This document shows, piece by piece, positions 43,986 to 56,039 of a stretch of 64,000 nucleotides of DNA. Position numbers and translations under genes: made by a program. The DNA comes from Pyrrhosoma nymphula (taxonomy: Eukaryota; Arthropoda; Insecta; Odonata; Coenagrionidae), in assembly GCA_963573305.1 (NCBI GenBank), contig OY754338.1:22132192-22196191 (forward strand), written 5' to 3'. Position 1 is the first letter of the stretch. The number at the start of each line of letters is the position of its first letter. The notes below the pieces were generated by a model. It worked only from the letters and a program-made list of their open reading frames with translations. It ran no database searches and was not told the DNA's origin.

Positions 43986-44715
43986 TGGATTGTTCAGATA
44001 TGTTGTTTCCAGTTCTGTTGGGAGCATGTGCATCGGATACACTTGAAATCTTCGCTGTGGGTGAAGATGACGACTTATCTTGGGTATTTTCCGAATTAAC
44101 AGCATATTTCGGGTTTGTCCAAAGATATTTTCCGTTGCTTCTTGCTACATACGGCTCACGAGACTTACTATTATGCTTCACCTGCTTCTTCACATTTTCT
44201 GTGCGAGTAACATTCTCTGGAACATCACTGAGAGCACTGAAACTATTTTTCGTCACAAAATTCACAGACTGACTGGAAACTTCTAGATTTTGGCGAAGAA
44301 ATTTTTTACTTACGACCTTGATGAACGATCTATCCTTACACTTTTCAAGATCCTTCTTTAGTCTGCTATTCTCTAGTTCAAGATTCCTGGCTTTTTCTCT
44401 TAAAATAGTCATATCATTCATTAAGGTTGAGATGATTTTACCTTCTGAAAGAAGCTCGCGATTAAACACATCCTCCTTTCTTTGTATGACGCTCGTAAAA
44501 CATAGCCATTTGTTTTCGTTGTGGTCAATATCGTTAATTTTAACTTTCGCACACTTGTTGTGTAGCCAGAGTGAACACATATTGCATTTAATTTCTTTAA
44601 CATCTCTTTCAGTGCAAATTTTGCAGTTATTACTATTGTTTTTTTCATTATTTTGAGCGCTGTTAACAATGAGTTTCTCGGTCCACCTCACAACAACAAC
44701 CTCGGTCGGCACCAT
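43986..44715 (-). pseudogene. LINE ORF1 N-terminal part: PHD-type zinc finger and coiled coil
   Basis: Starts at ATG 44715 (MVPTEVVVVRW). A PHD-like finger follows: CKIC, then KCNMCSLWLHNKC (C4HC3-like order), ending W-L-C-F. Next is a predicted coiled coil (LMNDMTILREKARNLELENS) and a Ser-rich basic tail. The frame is open for about 245 codons until PLE B interrupts it. PHD-type ORF1 proteins occur in several CR1/Jockey-group LINEs and probably bind the element's RNA or chromatin. Confidence 0.85.
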
Positions 44716-44899
44716 TTTGTATGAATGCCTAGCCAGAATGAAGAATCGAAGTTTTACTGTATTTATCTATCTGGAATTGGTGGAATCGACATTTGGAATC
44801 AACTCATCCTTAGAAAATATAGTAGCTCTCAATATTGATATCAGTGAAAGATAGAGATCAATGAGTTGCAGGAGTTTCTCCGAAAATGCTACACTCCGC

Positions 44900-45873
44900 A
44901 GCTTCACACAATGACAGCAGTTATAATCATTCTAATATGTAGTTGGCTTTAAAATATTCTCATTTTCATAATACATATCACAGAGGCTAATTATTGACTG
45001 CACAATCCACTATTGGCCACTGAAGCCTCTCATCCCAACTCTTATCACAGTTAATTTTTATCTAATTTTTTCAATTTTTTTCATGTTCGGTCCCTATTTT
45101 CATATTTTTTCATGTACTCCTAATTAAGTGCTAAGTAGGTAAGTGCTGAAAATAATTGATGCAGTACTATACTTATGATGCATTAACATTCATTTGCAGG
45201 TAACAGCCATTGCAACAAGTAGCAGCAAATACAAAAAAATTTCAACTTGTCAGCAGTAAAAATGTATTCTGACTCTCCATAGCTGATTTATGCATTAATT
45301 TTTCTGTAATTTAAAAACTCATCATTCAAAAACCAAACTAAAGTTTTTAAGGTTAGTACAATAAAAGAGAGACTGCTGGTGTCATGACAACCTTAGGAAG
45401 TTTGTCTGAGTGGATGGGTGTGTAGACAGCACCTTTTTGAAATTAGTGGCACCATCAAGGAGCATATGCTCAAGAATAATTTAACAAGAAATATTTCTTC
45501 AGTATTGATGCACAATTAACCTCTATTGCCCAAATTGTTTTAGCAAGGACATTAATTTCTTCATTACATTAACATTTCTTTTGTATTTTTTAAGCATATT
45601 AAATACAAGTAAAATACATATGCCACATATGACGCTACTAATTTGCAAGGTACACAATAGAAGAGGATGCCCCACAAGGAAGACCTAGGGACATGGGCTG
45701 ATTAAAATGCGATATGAAAACAAAGAGCTGTGAGGACATAAAGGAGGTAGCAGGGGACAGGGTAGAATTGGGGGTTGCAGCCAACCAATCAGGACTGAAT
45801 GACTAATAATAATGATGACCCCTTACACAAAAGAATATCATCAATGTCAGAAAAAGAAAAGAAATAACTTCAC
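44900..45873. other. Intronic sequence with an RTE C-terminal fragment
   Basis: No host gene. At about 45670-45815 (plus strand) a short run (GRPRDMG, KCDMKTKSCED, then DRVELGVAA) resembles the far C-terminus of RTE-type LINE proteins and is followed by an (ATA)n-like tail. The rest is plain AT-rich intron. Confidence 0.45.
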
Positions 45874-46173
45874 CTTACACTGTATCCCAGGATTGAGAAC
45901 TCCAGCAGATCCAAATTTTTTACCCACTTCTGGTGACAACATCACTGCAAGAGTTGTCTCAGTGAGGCCATAGCCTTGACGAATAGCGCATGGGGGTGCG
46001 CCAACCCTCAAGCGATGCTTGTTGATAATACTCTCCACTTTCTCTTCAGTATCTCTCCCTAGTGGTGCAGCACCGCACATTATTTCACTGATGCTGGACA
46101 AATCATACTTTTGAACCCGAGGATCCTTGGACATGAACACAAGCAGAGGAGGCACTAAGGAAAGGGTTGATAC
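45874..46173 (-). CDS. Acyl-CoA synthetase (luciferase/4CL-like), fourth exon in window
   Basis: Encodes the middle of the adenylation domain: VSTLSLVPPLLVFMSKDP, then SEIMCGAAPLG, IRQGYGLTETT (the signature motif that contacts AMP) and GSAGVLNPGIQCK. The acceptor AG is at 46175-46174 and the donor GTGAAG starts at 45873; the exon is exactly 100 codons, phase 0. Between the GAAPLG and GYGLTE motifs the stretch HRLRVGAPPCAIRQGYG looks a few residues longer than in firefly luciferase or plant 4CL. Its intron partners are 2.7 kb upstream and 19.1 kb downstream. Confidence 0.95.
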
Positions 46174-46379
46174 CTGATGAATTATGAAAAGAGGAATAAA
46201 TTTCAATCTTAAAACTTCTTTTTGACACAAAGATCAACAAAATAACATGAGAGTTAAATACAATAGAAATGTTTTTAAAAATTAACCTCCTTAAATCAAA
46301 AGTAATATTTAAACCATGGAGTCTATGAAAAGGAGATGAAAGTTATTTGTAGGAACGGAAAAGAAAAATTTTATGATGA

Positions 46380-47690
46380 GCATGGGATGGGCTTTTCACA
46401 CTTAGGGGCGAGGTCCTTTGTATAACAAGATTGTTTCTATGAGTACTTTGTCAGAAGGACGATGGTGACAATCTTTTGTTGAGTTTCAGAGCATATGCAT
46501 CCTTGATTTTCAGAGCACATGCACTTTTTTGCTGAAATTCCACCGATGCAAACATTTATTAGTTCGAACACTTTCATTCTAATACAAGCGGTGTAGTAGG
46601 AGTGAATTCCACGGCAAATTCTTTGTTTTCGCTCAGTAATATATGGCAATCAGCAATGGATTCCAAAGAGGAATCTGTGTTCACCAGCAGTGATTCCGAG
46701 GTTATGGACATTGAAGTTTCGGCTCCTAGTCGACTCTCTCCGGAGAAACAAGCTCCTAATCGGAAGGCGCAGCGGAACATTCACGGGAAGCGGAGTGGGA
46801 GGAAATGCTTTCAACGAATCATCCTCCGGTGCCACCTAGGTTTCTTTTTCAAGGTAATTCTTCTATGAACTTTGACCTGGTTCCCGAAAGAGGTTCCCTA
46901 AAATATTTTTTTCAACGATGAAATTGTTGACTTTATAACTTGGGAAACTAATCGCTGCACCAGTAACACTTTGCGTGAAAAAGCAGGGTCGAGCATTGCT
47001 AGCGTAAATCAGTGGCGAGCTGTGACAAGCTCAGAAATTCGTGTTTTTTGCCCTTGTAATGCTACGGAGCAGAGTGTGGAAGCCAGATACTGAGTTTTAT
47101 TGGTCGACAAGACCTATACTCTCCTCTCCCTTTTTTGGACACACAATGTCTTACCGACGATTCGCAAAAATAAGGCAATATTTACATTTTGCCTATAATA
47201 ACGATTTTGATCCACAAACACACCCCAATGCCAAACTAAATAAAATATGGCCGATTAGCCAGAAGCTGGAGAAAAAGTTCAAGGCACTCCATACACCAGA
47301 GACGGACGTTACCATCAATGAGAGCCTGCTCTTGTACAAGGGAGGATTGGGGTGGCGGCAGTTTATGCCTAAGAAAAGAGCTTCATTTGGCAAATATTTG
47401 TTTTTTGTGAATCGAGAGCTGGATGTGTGTGGTCGACGACAATTTACACGGGAAAGGGGACTGAGTTGGATAAAGGCTTTGCCCATTTACCCATGTCCTC
47501 AAAAGTGATGATAACTCTAATGAAGCCATTATTTAACTTTTTTATTGCCTAACGACGGATAAATTTTATACTTCTCCAGATTTAGCCGACTTGCTCGCTT
47601 CACACTCCACTGACTCGTATGGAACACTGAGGAAAGGGATTACAGCACTCTTCAAAGAGAATCAAGTAAAATAATTTAAGTTTCTTGTTT
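46380..47690 (+). pseudogene. piggyBac-type transposase remnant
   Basis: The N-terminal acidic region (46620-46860, Ser/Asp-rich) and the core (47041-47508) are in different frames. Core landmarks are EFYWSTRPIL, then FFGHTMSYRRFAKIRQYL, KLNKIWPI, DVTINESLLLYKG and LGWRQFMPKKRASFG. The Asp expected in the T-I-D-E position is Asn here. A C-terminal block (DKFYTSPDLADLLASH) follows in a third frame near 47560. No TTAA-flanked TIR pair was identified. The copy cannot encode an active enzyme. Confidence 0.88.
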
Positions 47691-48239
47691 TTTGTCATAA
47701 AATGTATTTTACTATAACATTTTCAGAGCGAAAGTCATCGTCATGCGGGTTGCCTAACTCCCATGAATGTTTGTACGTTTTCTTGATATACTATGGACTA
47801 AAATTAATAGTCAGTATATATGTTTGTAATATAAACTAAATGTATTCCTCATTAGATGTCTAACTAAAGTTTACGGAAAGGAAAGTTAACTGACATGCAG
47901 ATGGCCTAATTCTCTTAAGTTAAGGGGCAACACTCAGAAATTATTGAATAAATCATTAGTTATTTGGAATAAAAAATTAAGGAAAACATTTTCTGAAAAG
48001 CCTCCCTTTTATGCTTCTGAGTCTGAAATAAAAAATATGACTTTATTTGACAATTAAAAAAAAACAGTCAGGGAAGTGGTTAAATACAGATGAGGTGGAA
48101 ATGGAGCAAAGATGTGGAGGAATCTTAAGTTAGACAGTGGCTAACACATGGTTAGAGCCTTTAAGGCATAAACTGTAAGAGGACTGAAGACCATGGATAT
48201 TATTTTTTGAGCAAGTGAGCTGACTGTGAAAATTAGAAT
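47691..48239. other. Intronic sequence, nothing recognised
   Basis: AT-rich, no frames or repeats of note. Confidence 0.45.
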
Positions 48240-48542
48240 TCACTGGGCAGAAATTAGAGTGATCCTTGACAAACAAGTCAAAAGAGAGAATTTAGATAGA
48301 TGGAGGAGTTAGAATAAGAAGAGAAGTGAAGAGAAGTTTGCCACGTGCTTGAATAGGAATTCTGCAGATTGTCTTAACTGTTTTTGTTGTAAGAATGCTT
48401 TCACTGAGGCATTGGCATTGCCCCAATACATGATGCCATAAGACATACAGGAGTGTCCACTGCCAGAATAATAGCATTTGAGTACATCAAGGGACTTAAA
48501 GGGAGCAGTGAGGACAGCCTGATCAGGGTGAAGCAGCAGCAT
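48240..48542 (-). pseudogene. CR1-like LINE RT C-terminal fragment
   Basis: The minus strand reads YYSGSGHSCMSYGIMYWGNA, then FLQQKQ and, after a shift, ICRIPIQARGK, the typical Y-G-I-x-x-W-G-N and L-Q-K-x-x-x-R-x-I region after the RT of CR1/Jockey LINEs. Frameshifted and isolated. Confidence 0.7.
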
Positions 48543-48920
48543 CCTTAAGCCTAGTGGCTAAGTGAGCCAAGTCATAACAAAGTCCGCCAAGTTATTTGCA
48601 ATTCTTTAGAAACAACAGTAATGGAATGGAAGATCATGAAGCTAGATCAGGAAAAATCATTATAAAGGAAAATCAAAAATTGATTAAATATCCATAAAAA
48701 AACTTTATAAGTCATTAACAAGCAAGTTTTGAAAGAAGTAGGTGAAAAAATAATGCTTCTCCAATCAATTAGATTTCTCCAATTAGATATCTGAGCAAAA
48801 ACACACAGGCAACATGCACAGTTAAGGAGAATTATCATGCGAACATAGAGAGAAAACCTAATCCTAAATATTAAAATTCATGTGTAATATAGAAAAAGAT
48901 CAGAGGAAGCATTCTCATAC

Positions 48921-49092
48921 CTTGTGTTCTTCTATGGCTTTAAAAAACACATCAGGATCAAAGCGCTGCAAGATGACCACTTTCAAGCCAAGAGCTGTCA
49001 ACCGAAGCAGGTTGATCAGTCCAAAACCATGGAAGAATGGCAAAATGGCCAGGCTTACTCTCTTATGAGAGGTACCCAATATTCTTTCATCC
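48921..49092 (-). CDS. Acyl-CoA synthetase (luciferase/4CL-like), third exon in window
   Basis: The 172-bp exon starts with one base that completes a Glu codon begun in the previous exon. It encodes DERILGTSHKRVSLAILPFF, then HGFGLINLL, KVVILQRFDPD and KAIEEHK. The acceptor was chosen at AG 49094-49093 because it follows a long pyrimidine tract, keeps the frame and starts at the conserved D-x-R-x-L block; an upstream AG breaks the frame. The donor GTATGA starts at 48920. The PFFHGFG block lines the acyl-substrate pocket and corresponds to the His-Gly-Phe region of luciferase. Confidence 0.93.
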
Positions 49093-51683
49093 CTTGAAAG
49101 AACAAGAAATTGAGGCACTGCTAAGAAAAAATTCCAAAATTCCTTTTATCTCGGAAGCAATATGGCATTCAATACCATGATCATTAAAATTTGGCATATC
49201 TACATACACATAGTTTCCCTTAGCAAAATACATATGACTTGGGAGAAGGCACTTATGGAAGTTTTTATCATTATAAATATTTAGGTCTTGAGAGCAACAA
49301 TTACTCAACAAAAAATGAGTATCACTTCTAAACATAATGCAGTTGTCAATTAACGTCTTTCCCTTCAGGGCAGCCCACATATCATCTTCTTCCCATTCCA
49401 GTTGAATATCAGGGGAGCTCAGACAAATGTTTCACTACATATTAAATTAAAGATTAAACCAAATTATCAATAGAAGGAGAGGAAATAGACTCCTATGCAT
49501 GCATTTTAGTCATCTAGGTGACCATCCACTGGGAGAGGTTTCTAATCTCATGAACACGTGTGTGTTGCCCGAGCCTACAAGTCCAAGTGGATTATTCTTG
49601 GATTAATCTTTAATTTAATTTACTAGTCAATTGCTCTCTTCTTTCATTAAATGTTTCACTGTAAGTGATAATGGTCTTAAAGCAAAGCAATGTTCAGCAT
49701 TGTAAAATGTAAAGCTCAATTATCAACCTCACAGTTTTTCAGCCAGTGAAAGTGCATTTTCCATCTGAAGAAGATTGTTTAGATGTTTCTAGATTGGCTG
49801 ATGATGATGCAACGCCATCAGCAACATTTGTCATTCACCACCACTATCAATACTGCCTTCACCTCCACCTTACAGCAAGGGGGATGAAAGTGGAGGAAAG
49901 TGTACATTTTCACTAATAATGTTTATGAATATGTAATAGGAAGAAAATGGGATTTTTAATTTACAAAAATAGCAAATGCATTTAAGTTATTTGTCATAGA
50001 GTCTGAGAAGCAAATGACTGATAGAGAGCGCTCCTTTTGCTTACTGCCATGGTGCACCTCTGACCCCAGAGTACAAGTATCTTCTTAACTCTATGACTCA
50101 GATGGGAATGCAAAACTGGATGCGTGATAATGTAGCTTTACCCTTGGGCCATGAGACGCAGGTCAAGTTTAGCATACATTTTCAAGTAAGAAGAACTGTG
50201 TCTTATGGGGCAGAAAATATAAAAGTAATAATATAGATCAATGTTGTTGTCAGACTATATTATAAAGTACTAGTTTTTTCCCCATTTACAAGTAGCCTCA
50301 TCCAGATTCTTGAATTTTTTTAATGCTCCGTCAATTACGAAGAACAGTTTTTTTGTAAGAAATACTTTTAGGTTAAATATGTTGAGTGATAATCAAGTGA
50401 TGTAAAAGAAACCATTGGGGGTTATAAACCAACCCCCAATTTTTTGACCAAAAATTTGGTCGCAAAAAGTTGGACTATAAATACACAAGAATAATCAGTA
50501 TTTCATTATTTTATCAGCTATTACTCACGTCAAAATTGCAGATATGTAGTACTGTTTTGAAACATTGCAGATGGAATGACTCCTTCCAGCTGTCATTTTA
50601 ACAATTTCTCAAATTTCAATGAAGGTATCTAGATTTTATTCAACATACAGTAGTTTAACACAATATTCCTTAGCTAACTCCAGTCTCTGTAGCTACGGCA
50701 TTGTTGCTGATCATTATTACCACCGAGAGCAAAGGGGTAAGCAACTTTTTCAGGCTCTAATTCCATCATTTTTGCACATCTTATTCACTCATTCTCCAAA
50801 CCAATTGATGGTCACATAAAATATTCACGACAATCATATTGCACAGCAATGCAAAAGTTATTTTTCCTCATCAAGAAAAATCTATTTCTGTAGAATTATC
50901 AAATATAGAGAGGAAGATCAGAAACGTGAAAGAGCGCGCGAGATCATAATTTTCTCCAGATTCATTGATGATTCATTATAAAATTAACTACACAATACAT
51001 TTATCTGGCATTAAAATCATCATGGGTGTTCTTTTGGCTCATTTTGAAGGTTTTCATGAGACCCTTTGAGAATTACTGCACATCATCATGAAAAACCTAA
51101 AAATTTAAAAAAAAGTTGCACATTCAAAGCCAATACAATATTTAATTTCTTTCATCACTGGTGCAACTGAGAAAATATTTAGAATTACAAGGAAAAAGAA
51201 TATAATCGTTACATATAGAATGACCAGAAAAATGAGAGATCCTACCCTCAGCCTAAGGTACAATCCACCTAATGTCAGAAGGAAAATTTACGCAACAACA
51301 TGCAACAACATGCAGCTACAGAAAAGTTGGACAAATTAAACATTCTTTCAAGTGTAGAATATGTGTACAAACATAAAAAGGCAAAAAGCTCAATGGAATG
51401 AATCTGTCAAAAATTCTCATTTTTGTGCACGACTTTCACCCTAACTCGTTGTCCTGAAGCAGCTTACATTATAATTCATTATATCTTTTGGCTTAGAAGT
51501 AGATGAAATGGAAAGAAAATATGTACACAGATTTGGCCTCTAGACTCAATGAAATCAAGATTCATCTTACATTTTCGATTTGACTCTTCAAGGGTTGAAT
51601 CACAAGAACACTGACATTGAGCCTTACGACTTCCTTTCTGATGGAGCATGCAATATCACATGAGAATAATCATGGACACTTAC
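49093..51683. other. Intron of the acyl-CoA synthetase gene, 2.6 kb, mostly unique
   Basis: No gene seen. It includes a 9-bp perfect hairpin (TTGGGGGTT/AACCCCCAA) near 50413-50438 and otherwise AT-rich sequence. Confidence 0.5.
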
Positions 51684-52059
51684 TCTAGCTGCTCTATGCA
51701 GATAATGATGTTGAGGTGTGTGAGCATAACTCCTTTGGGAAGCCCGGTAGTGCCACTTGAACACAAAATAAAGGCCACTTGCTCACATGGATTCAATTTG
51801 GGCAGATCCTTCTCCAAAGGAATGGAAGGGACAAATGTTTCCACAGAGCGAAGCAAATCAGAAATACTTCTCACAAGTCCATTGCTGGCAGGAAGACTGG
51901 TATTTCGACTGTCTGCTTTGCCAATTTGGATTCCATCCATTACAACGATCATTTTGACAAATTCCAAAACTGAAGTTGCTTCCAACACATTCTTCAAGGT
52001 CAACTTGGAGGCAAAAACCACCTTAGGCTTGGATATGTTCAGTGTATGCACTAACTCAC
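51684..52059 (-). CDS. Acyl-CoA synthetase (luciferase/4CL-like), second exon in window
   Basis: The 376-bp exon completes a Ser codon split by the intron and reads ELVHTLNISKPKVVFASKLT, then VKMIVVMDG and the P-loop-like AMP-binding signature SSGTTGLPKGVMLTH (about 51715-51760), which binds the ATP phosphates. The acceptor AG is at 52061-52060 and the donor GTAAGT starts at 51683; the exon ends after two bases of a Glu codon. The residue before the signature is Cys (ILCSSGTTG) rather than the usual Tyr. The match to luciferase and 4CL is continuous. Confidence 0.95.
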
Positions 52060-52604
52060 CTGGAAACAGGAAGGGATGTAATAAGTGAAAGAGCAATTCT
52101 TACCTAGCATAGTAGAGATCAAATTTACCATATATTTTCACGTACAAGTTGAGAAATTTCTACATTTTTTGGCAAATGAAAACATCCATTTGACTTAAAG
52201 TTGAGTCACTAATTAAGGTGACTTATTCAGGGTTAATTTGTCCATGTACTCACTGCATAAAATTATAATTTAGCACTTTGTTATTCTTTTCTCTTATTCT
52301 TTAAGATTTAAGTTTCATGTAGGTCCTACCACTGCCAAATACACTTGGTACTTCCAAATAGCGAAATGAATCAATTCCACAAAGCTGATTGTATTGTGCA
52401 AAAATCACATAATGCACCCAAAAATATGTACCAGGATTTATGGATTTGCTATGGGTGATACTGAGGCTGTCAAACTCATTGACTTATTAGCTGAAATTTT
52501 TTTACCTCTCCCATCCATAAAATAACTTTATTAAAATAAAAATGGCATTATTTTTCAAAAATCCAATAAATAATTCCCCTCGCTGGTATCTCTATCTTGT
52601 CATG
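52060..52604. other. Intronic sequence, nothing recognised
   Basis: AT-rich sequence between exon 52059 and the RTE element. Confidence 0.45.
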
Positions 52605-52894
52605 ATGAAGGGGCTTGCGTGCCTAAGCGACCTGAGAGCTATGCCGGCGGGAGTGAAAGCTCCTGGTAGGGCCACCCAAGCCGGACAAGTCAAAGGGGGA
52701 TAGGCCAGACAAAAAGAGGTACCCTGGTCCTCCAGGTTGGGGGTTGGGCGTGGGGCTAACAACCCCACACTGTAAAAAAATGTGCTGTTACAAAACTCAT
52801 AAAGAAGCCTCGGAATACGGATGGATTTACGGATGATGAACTTGGCAAACGATCAGGAGCTCTAAAACGGAATGCAACACTGACCTCAGCTACA

Positions 52895-55800
52895 TGGAAC
52901 GTAAGGACTATGCTGAAAACTGGAAAAATGGTTGAGATTGCTGAGGAAGTACTGAGATATTGGATGGATGTAGTGGCATTACAAGAAGTAAGATGGAACG
53001 GAAATGGAAGAGTGGATAAAAAGGACTACTCAATGTTCTATAGCGGGCCTAAACTGAGAACTGGACAAAGTGGAACAGGGTTTATCCTTAATACCAAAAT
53101 GAAGCAAAGCTGCTTAGGGTTTGAACCTTTGGGGGATAAAATGAGTAAGATAAGGCTCAAAGGTGATTTTGGAAACTTATCTATCATCTCAGCTTATGCA
53201 CCCACAGAAGATGCTAATGATGATGAGAAGAATGCTTTCTATGACCGACTGGATAGAGAATGCAGCAAGATACCTAAATATGATGTGTTGATTCTCCTAG
53301 GAGATTTCAATGCAAAAATAGGAAGCGAGGACTTTTTGCAGCATGTAGCTGGAAAACACTCTTTACATACCGAAACAAATGAAAACGGAAAGATGCTAAG
53401 CCAGCTGGCAGAAGCTAAAGGAGTAATAATCAAAAGTACAGGCAGTCCCTGAGTTACGTAATAGATGCATTCCAACACTAGCGGCGTAAGTCGAAATTTG
53501 CGTAAGTCTAAATTTACGGAAGTCGAAAAAAAAGGAGTCGAAAATTACTCCGTAACTGAGTCTGTGCTCTCAAGATTACGTTTGATTCGGAGAAATACGG
53601 GGTTGGCCAGCTCTTACTAATATTACAGCACATGCGCTCCTAGAAAGTAGGCAACCATCCTTCCAAATCCGTAACTTTCGTAATTCTCATCTTTTTTTTT
53701 AGTAAGGTTGCTACTTACATAAGCACGGTTAAACGTAAGTCGAGACTTACATCACTTGGGGACTGCCTATACCTGTTTTGCACACAAAGATATACATAAT
53801 GGAACCTGGAAAATGGCAGGTACAGGAGTGGTCAACCAAATTGATCACGTTCTGGTTTCCAGATGACATGCATCTTCAGTCATTGACAAAAGGTATGCAA
53901 GAGGCCCAAACTGTGATTCAGACCATTATTTGGTAAAGGCCAAGCTCAGGCAAAGAATTGTGAATGTGGGACATATTAAAGGACCCAAAAGAATACAGTG
54001 GAGTGTGGAAAAGTTCAGGCAACCAGCAGCTGTAGTCCAATACCAGGAAACCCTGTGTAAAAAACTGGAAAGGAGCAGAGGACCTGAGTGTAACTGACTC
54101 AGTAGAGAGAAAATGGCTTAATATAAAGAAGGCTATGGAAGAGGCTGCAAAGGAGACTATAGGAGAAAGAAAGAGAGCAAGGAATGAAGAATGGTTTGAT
54201 AATGAGTGCAGAAAAGCTATAGAAAGGGAGAATATAGATAGAAAGAACACTATCCAGAAAGAGACAAGACAAAATGTCGAAAGATATAAAGAAAGCAGAA
54301 GACAAGCAAATAGAATACTACGAAAAAAGAAAAAAGAATTCTTAAGGGGGTACATACATGGAAAAGATTGAGGAATTGAACACACAAAATGAAAATAGAA
54401 AGTTATACCAGGCAATCAAACGGATGACAAACAAATTTCAACCAAGAACAAACGCATGTAAGGATAAGAATGGGAGGTTGGTTGGAACAGAGGAAGAATA
54501 ACTGGGAAAGTGGGCTGAGTACTTAAAGGAATTGCTGAATATTGATGAGAGAGATGAGGAGGGTGGAGGAATGTTGGACATGAGGGTGGACACCGAGATT
54601 GGCAGGCCATCAATAGAGGAGGTGGAGGAGTCGGTAAAGCGGCAGCGGAATGGGAGAGCTCCAGGGGAAGATCAAATTGTACCGAAGTTAATCAAGTATG
54701 GAGGAAAAGATTTAATAAAGAACCTACACAGACTGATACGTGAAATCTGGGAGAAAGAAGAGCCTGAGGAATGGAAGATTGGTTTTATTTTCCCTATCTT
54801 CAAGAAGGGAGATAAGTTGCAATGCAGCAACTATAGGGGAATCACATAAGTAAATGTCACTTATAAGATATTCTCTAGTATACTACAGAGGAGACTTAAC
54901 ACCTATGCTGAAGAAATCCTTGGTGAATACCAATGTGGCTTCAGGCCGGGAAGAGGAACAAAAGACCAAATCTTTGTAATGTGAAAATGCATGGAGAAAT
55001 GTTATGAGTACAACATTGACCTAAATATGCTTTTCATTGATTTCCAGCAAGCTTTTGATAGTGTCAATAGAAGAAAAATGTTGAATGAATAGGAGGGATT
55101 TGGAATACCAAAAATACTAATCAAGTTGGTAAATATGACTATGGAAGGATCTCCAGCTAGGGCTTACATCGGGGGCAAGACTAGTGAAGCCTGTGAGATA
55201 ACAACTGGAGTGAGACAAGGAGATTCTCTCTCTGCAGTACTATTTAATCTATGTCTACATGAAACCATGAAAGAACTGAGGTTAGAGGGAACAATTGTGC
55301 ATAAATCTACTCAGGCCTATGCCTATGCCGACGACATAGTTCTAGTGGCATGGAGTATGGATTCTCTGAAAGAAATATTCAAAATTTTAGAACAGAAGAG
55401 TAAGAATATAGGGCTTAGAATCAATGAGAGAAAAAAGAAATACATGAAAATGTCAGTCATTGAAGACAGAAGATGAACTCAAAACATTACATTTGGGCAG
55501 TACAACTTTGAAAATGTAAAATATTTCAGTTACCTCCGTACTAATTTAAACTGTAAGAACTCAATGACAGAAGAGATCAACAAGAGGATAATAGCTGGAA
55601 ATAGGGCTTACTTTGCTAATATTAAGCTCCTGAAGTCAACTCTGCTATCTAAGGAGATGAAAGTCAAGATTTATAAGACACTTATCAGACCGGTCGTGAC
55701 ATACGGAGCAGAAACGTGGACCATCTCTGCTGGAAATGAGCAAGCTCTGCTGATATTTGAATGTAAGGTTTTGCTAAGGATATATGGCACCGTGACAGAT

Positions 55801-55983
55801 GGTGTAACATGGAGGATAAGAGCAAACAGGGAAATAGAAAGAGGAAGACCAAGGAAAAGATGGATGCAAGATTTGGAAGAAGACATAAAGGCAATGAGGA
55901 TCGTAAGATTGTGGGAGAGAGTGCAGAACAGAAGAGAATGGACAGGTGTCTTGAGGGAAGCCAAGGCCCATACCGGGCTGTAG
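52895..55983 (+). pseudogene. RTE ORF: endonuclease, reverse transcriptase and C-terminal domain
   Basis: Endonuclease blocks: VVALQEVRWNGNGR (catalytic Glu), LSIISAYAPTED and LILLGDFNAKIG (D-x-N). RT blocks: GRAPGEDQIVPKLIKYG, then FPIFKKGDKLQCSNYRGI, FRPGRGTKDQ, FIDFQQAFDSVNR (motif A), TTGVRQGDSLSAVLFNLCL (motif B) and YAYADDIVLVAW (motif C, intact). C-terminal blocks: YGAETWTIS and GRPRKRWMQDLEEDI. About eight stops or shifts. Catalytic residues are all present, so decay is recent relative to the gypsy copy. Confidence 0.9.
53439..53769. mobile_element. 331-bp MITE (Tigger/Tc1-mariner-like) in the RTE endonuclease
   Basis: TIRs CAGGCAGTCCC and GGGACTGCCTA, flanked by TA at 53437-53438 and 53770-53771. 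Excision with one TA restores the endonuclease frame. The interior has repeated AAGTCGAAA-type motifs near both ends. Confidence 0.92.
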
Positions 55984-56039
55984 CACTGATGAAGTAAGTA
56001 AGTAATAAATAATTACCCTACCTGACTCCAAAGAATAAG

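Larger units (their letters stand above)
30682..44900 (-). mobile_element. CR1-like LINE with PHD/SGNH ORF1, near full length but split by three insertions
   Basis: LINE pieces on the minus strand, in 5' to 3' order: ORF1 PHD finger (44715-43986), ORF1 SGNH esterase and ORF2 endonuclease (42282-40861), ORF2 linker and RT (39330-38172), and ORF2 RT C-terminus plus 3' UTR (31626 to about 30682). Between them sit PLE B, PLE C and the 31627-38171 DNA transposon. Its own length without insertions is about 4.5 kb, a normal LINE size. The 5' end is not sharply defined. The 3' end abuts the right arm of the long-TIR element at 30681. Confidence 0.8.
52605..56010 (+). mobile_element. RTE-type LINE, near full length, decayed
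   Basis: A GC-rich 5' region (52605-52780, GGGGCTTGCGTGCCTAAGCG onward) is followed by the endonuclease (52890-53436), a 331-bp MITE, the rest of the endonuclease (53772-53990: GTGVVNQIDHVLVS, then SDHYLVKAKLRQR), a linker with coiled-coil character (54135-54370) and RT (54530-55983). It ends GATGAAGTAAGTAAGTAATAA, a (TAAG)n-like tail usual for RTE elements. Stops and frameshifts are scattered. Confidence 0.88.

Noticed and set aside
46437..46835. Minus-strand frames opposite the piggyBac N-terminus
   Set aside because: Antisense shadows of the Ser/Asp-rich transposase N-terminal region.
49087..49118. Alternative upstream acceptors (AG near 49110-49118) for the third synthetase exon
   Set aside because: They break the frame with the previous exon and add residues lacking family similarity; the AG at 49094-49093 keeps phase and has the best pyrimidine tract.
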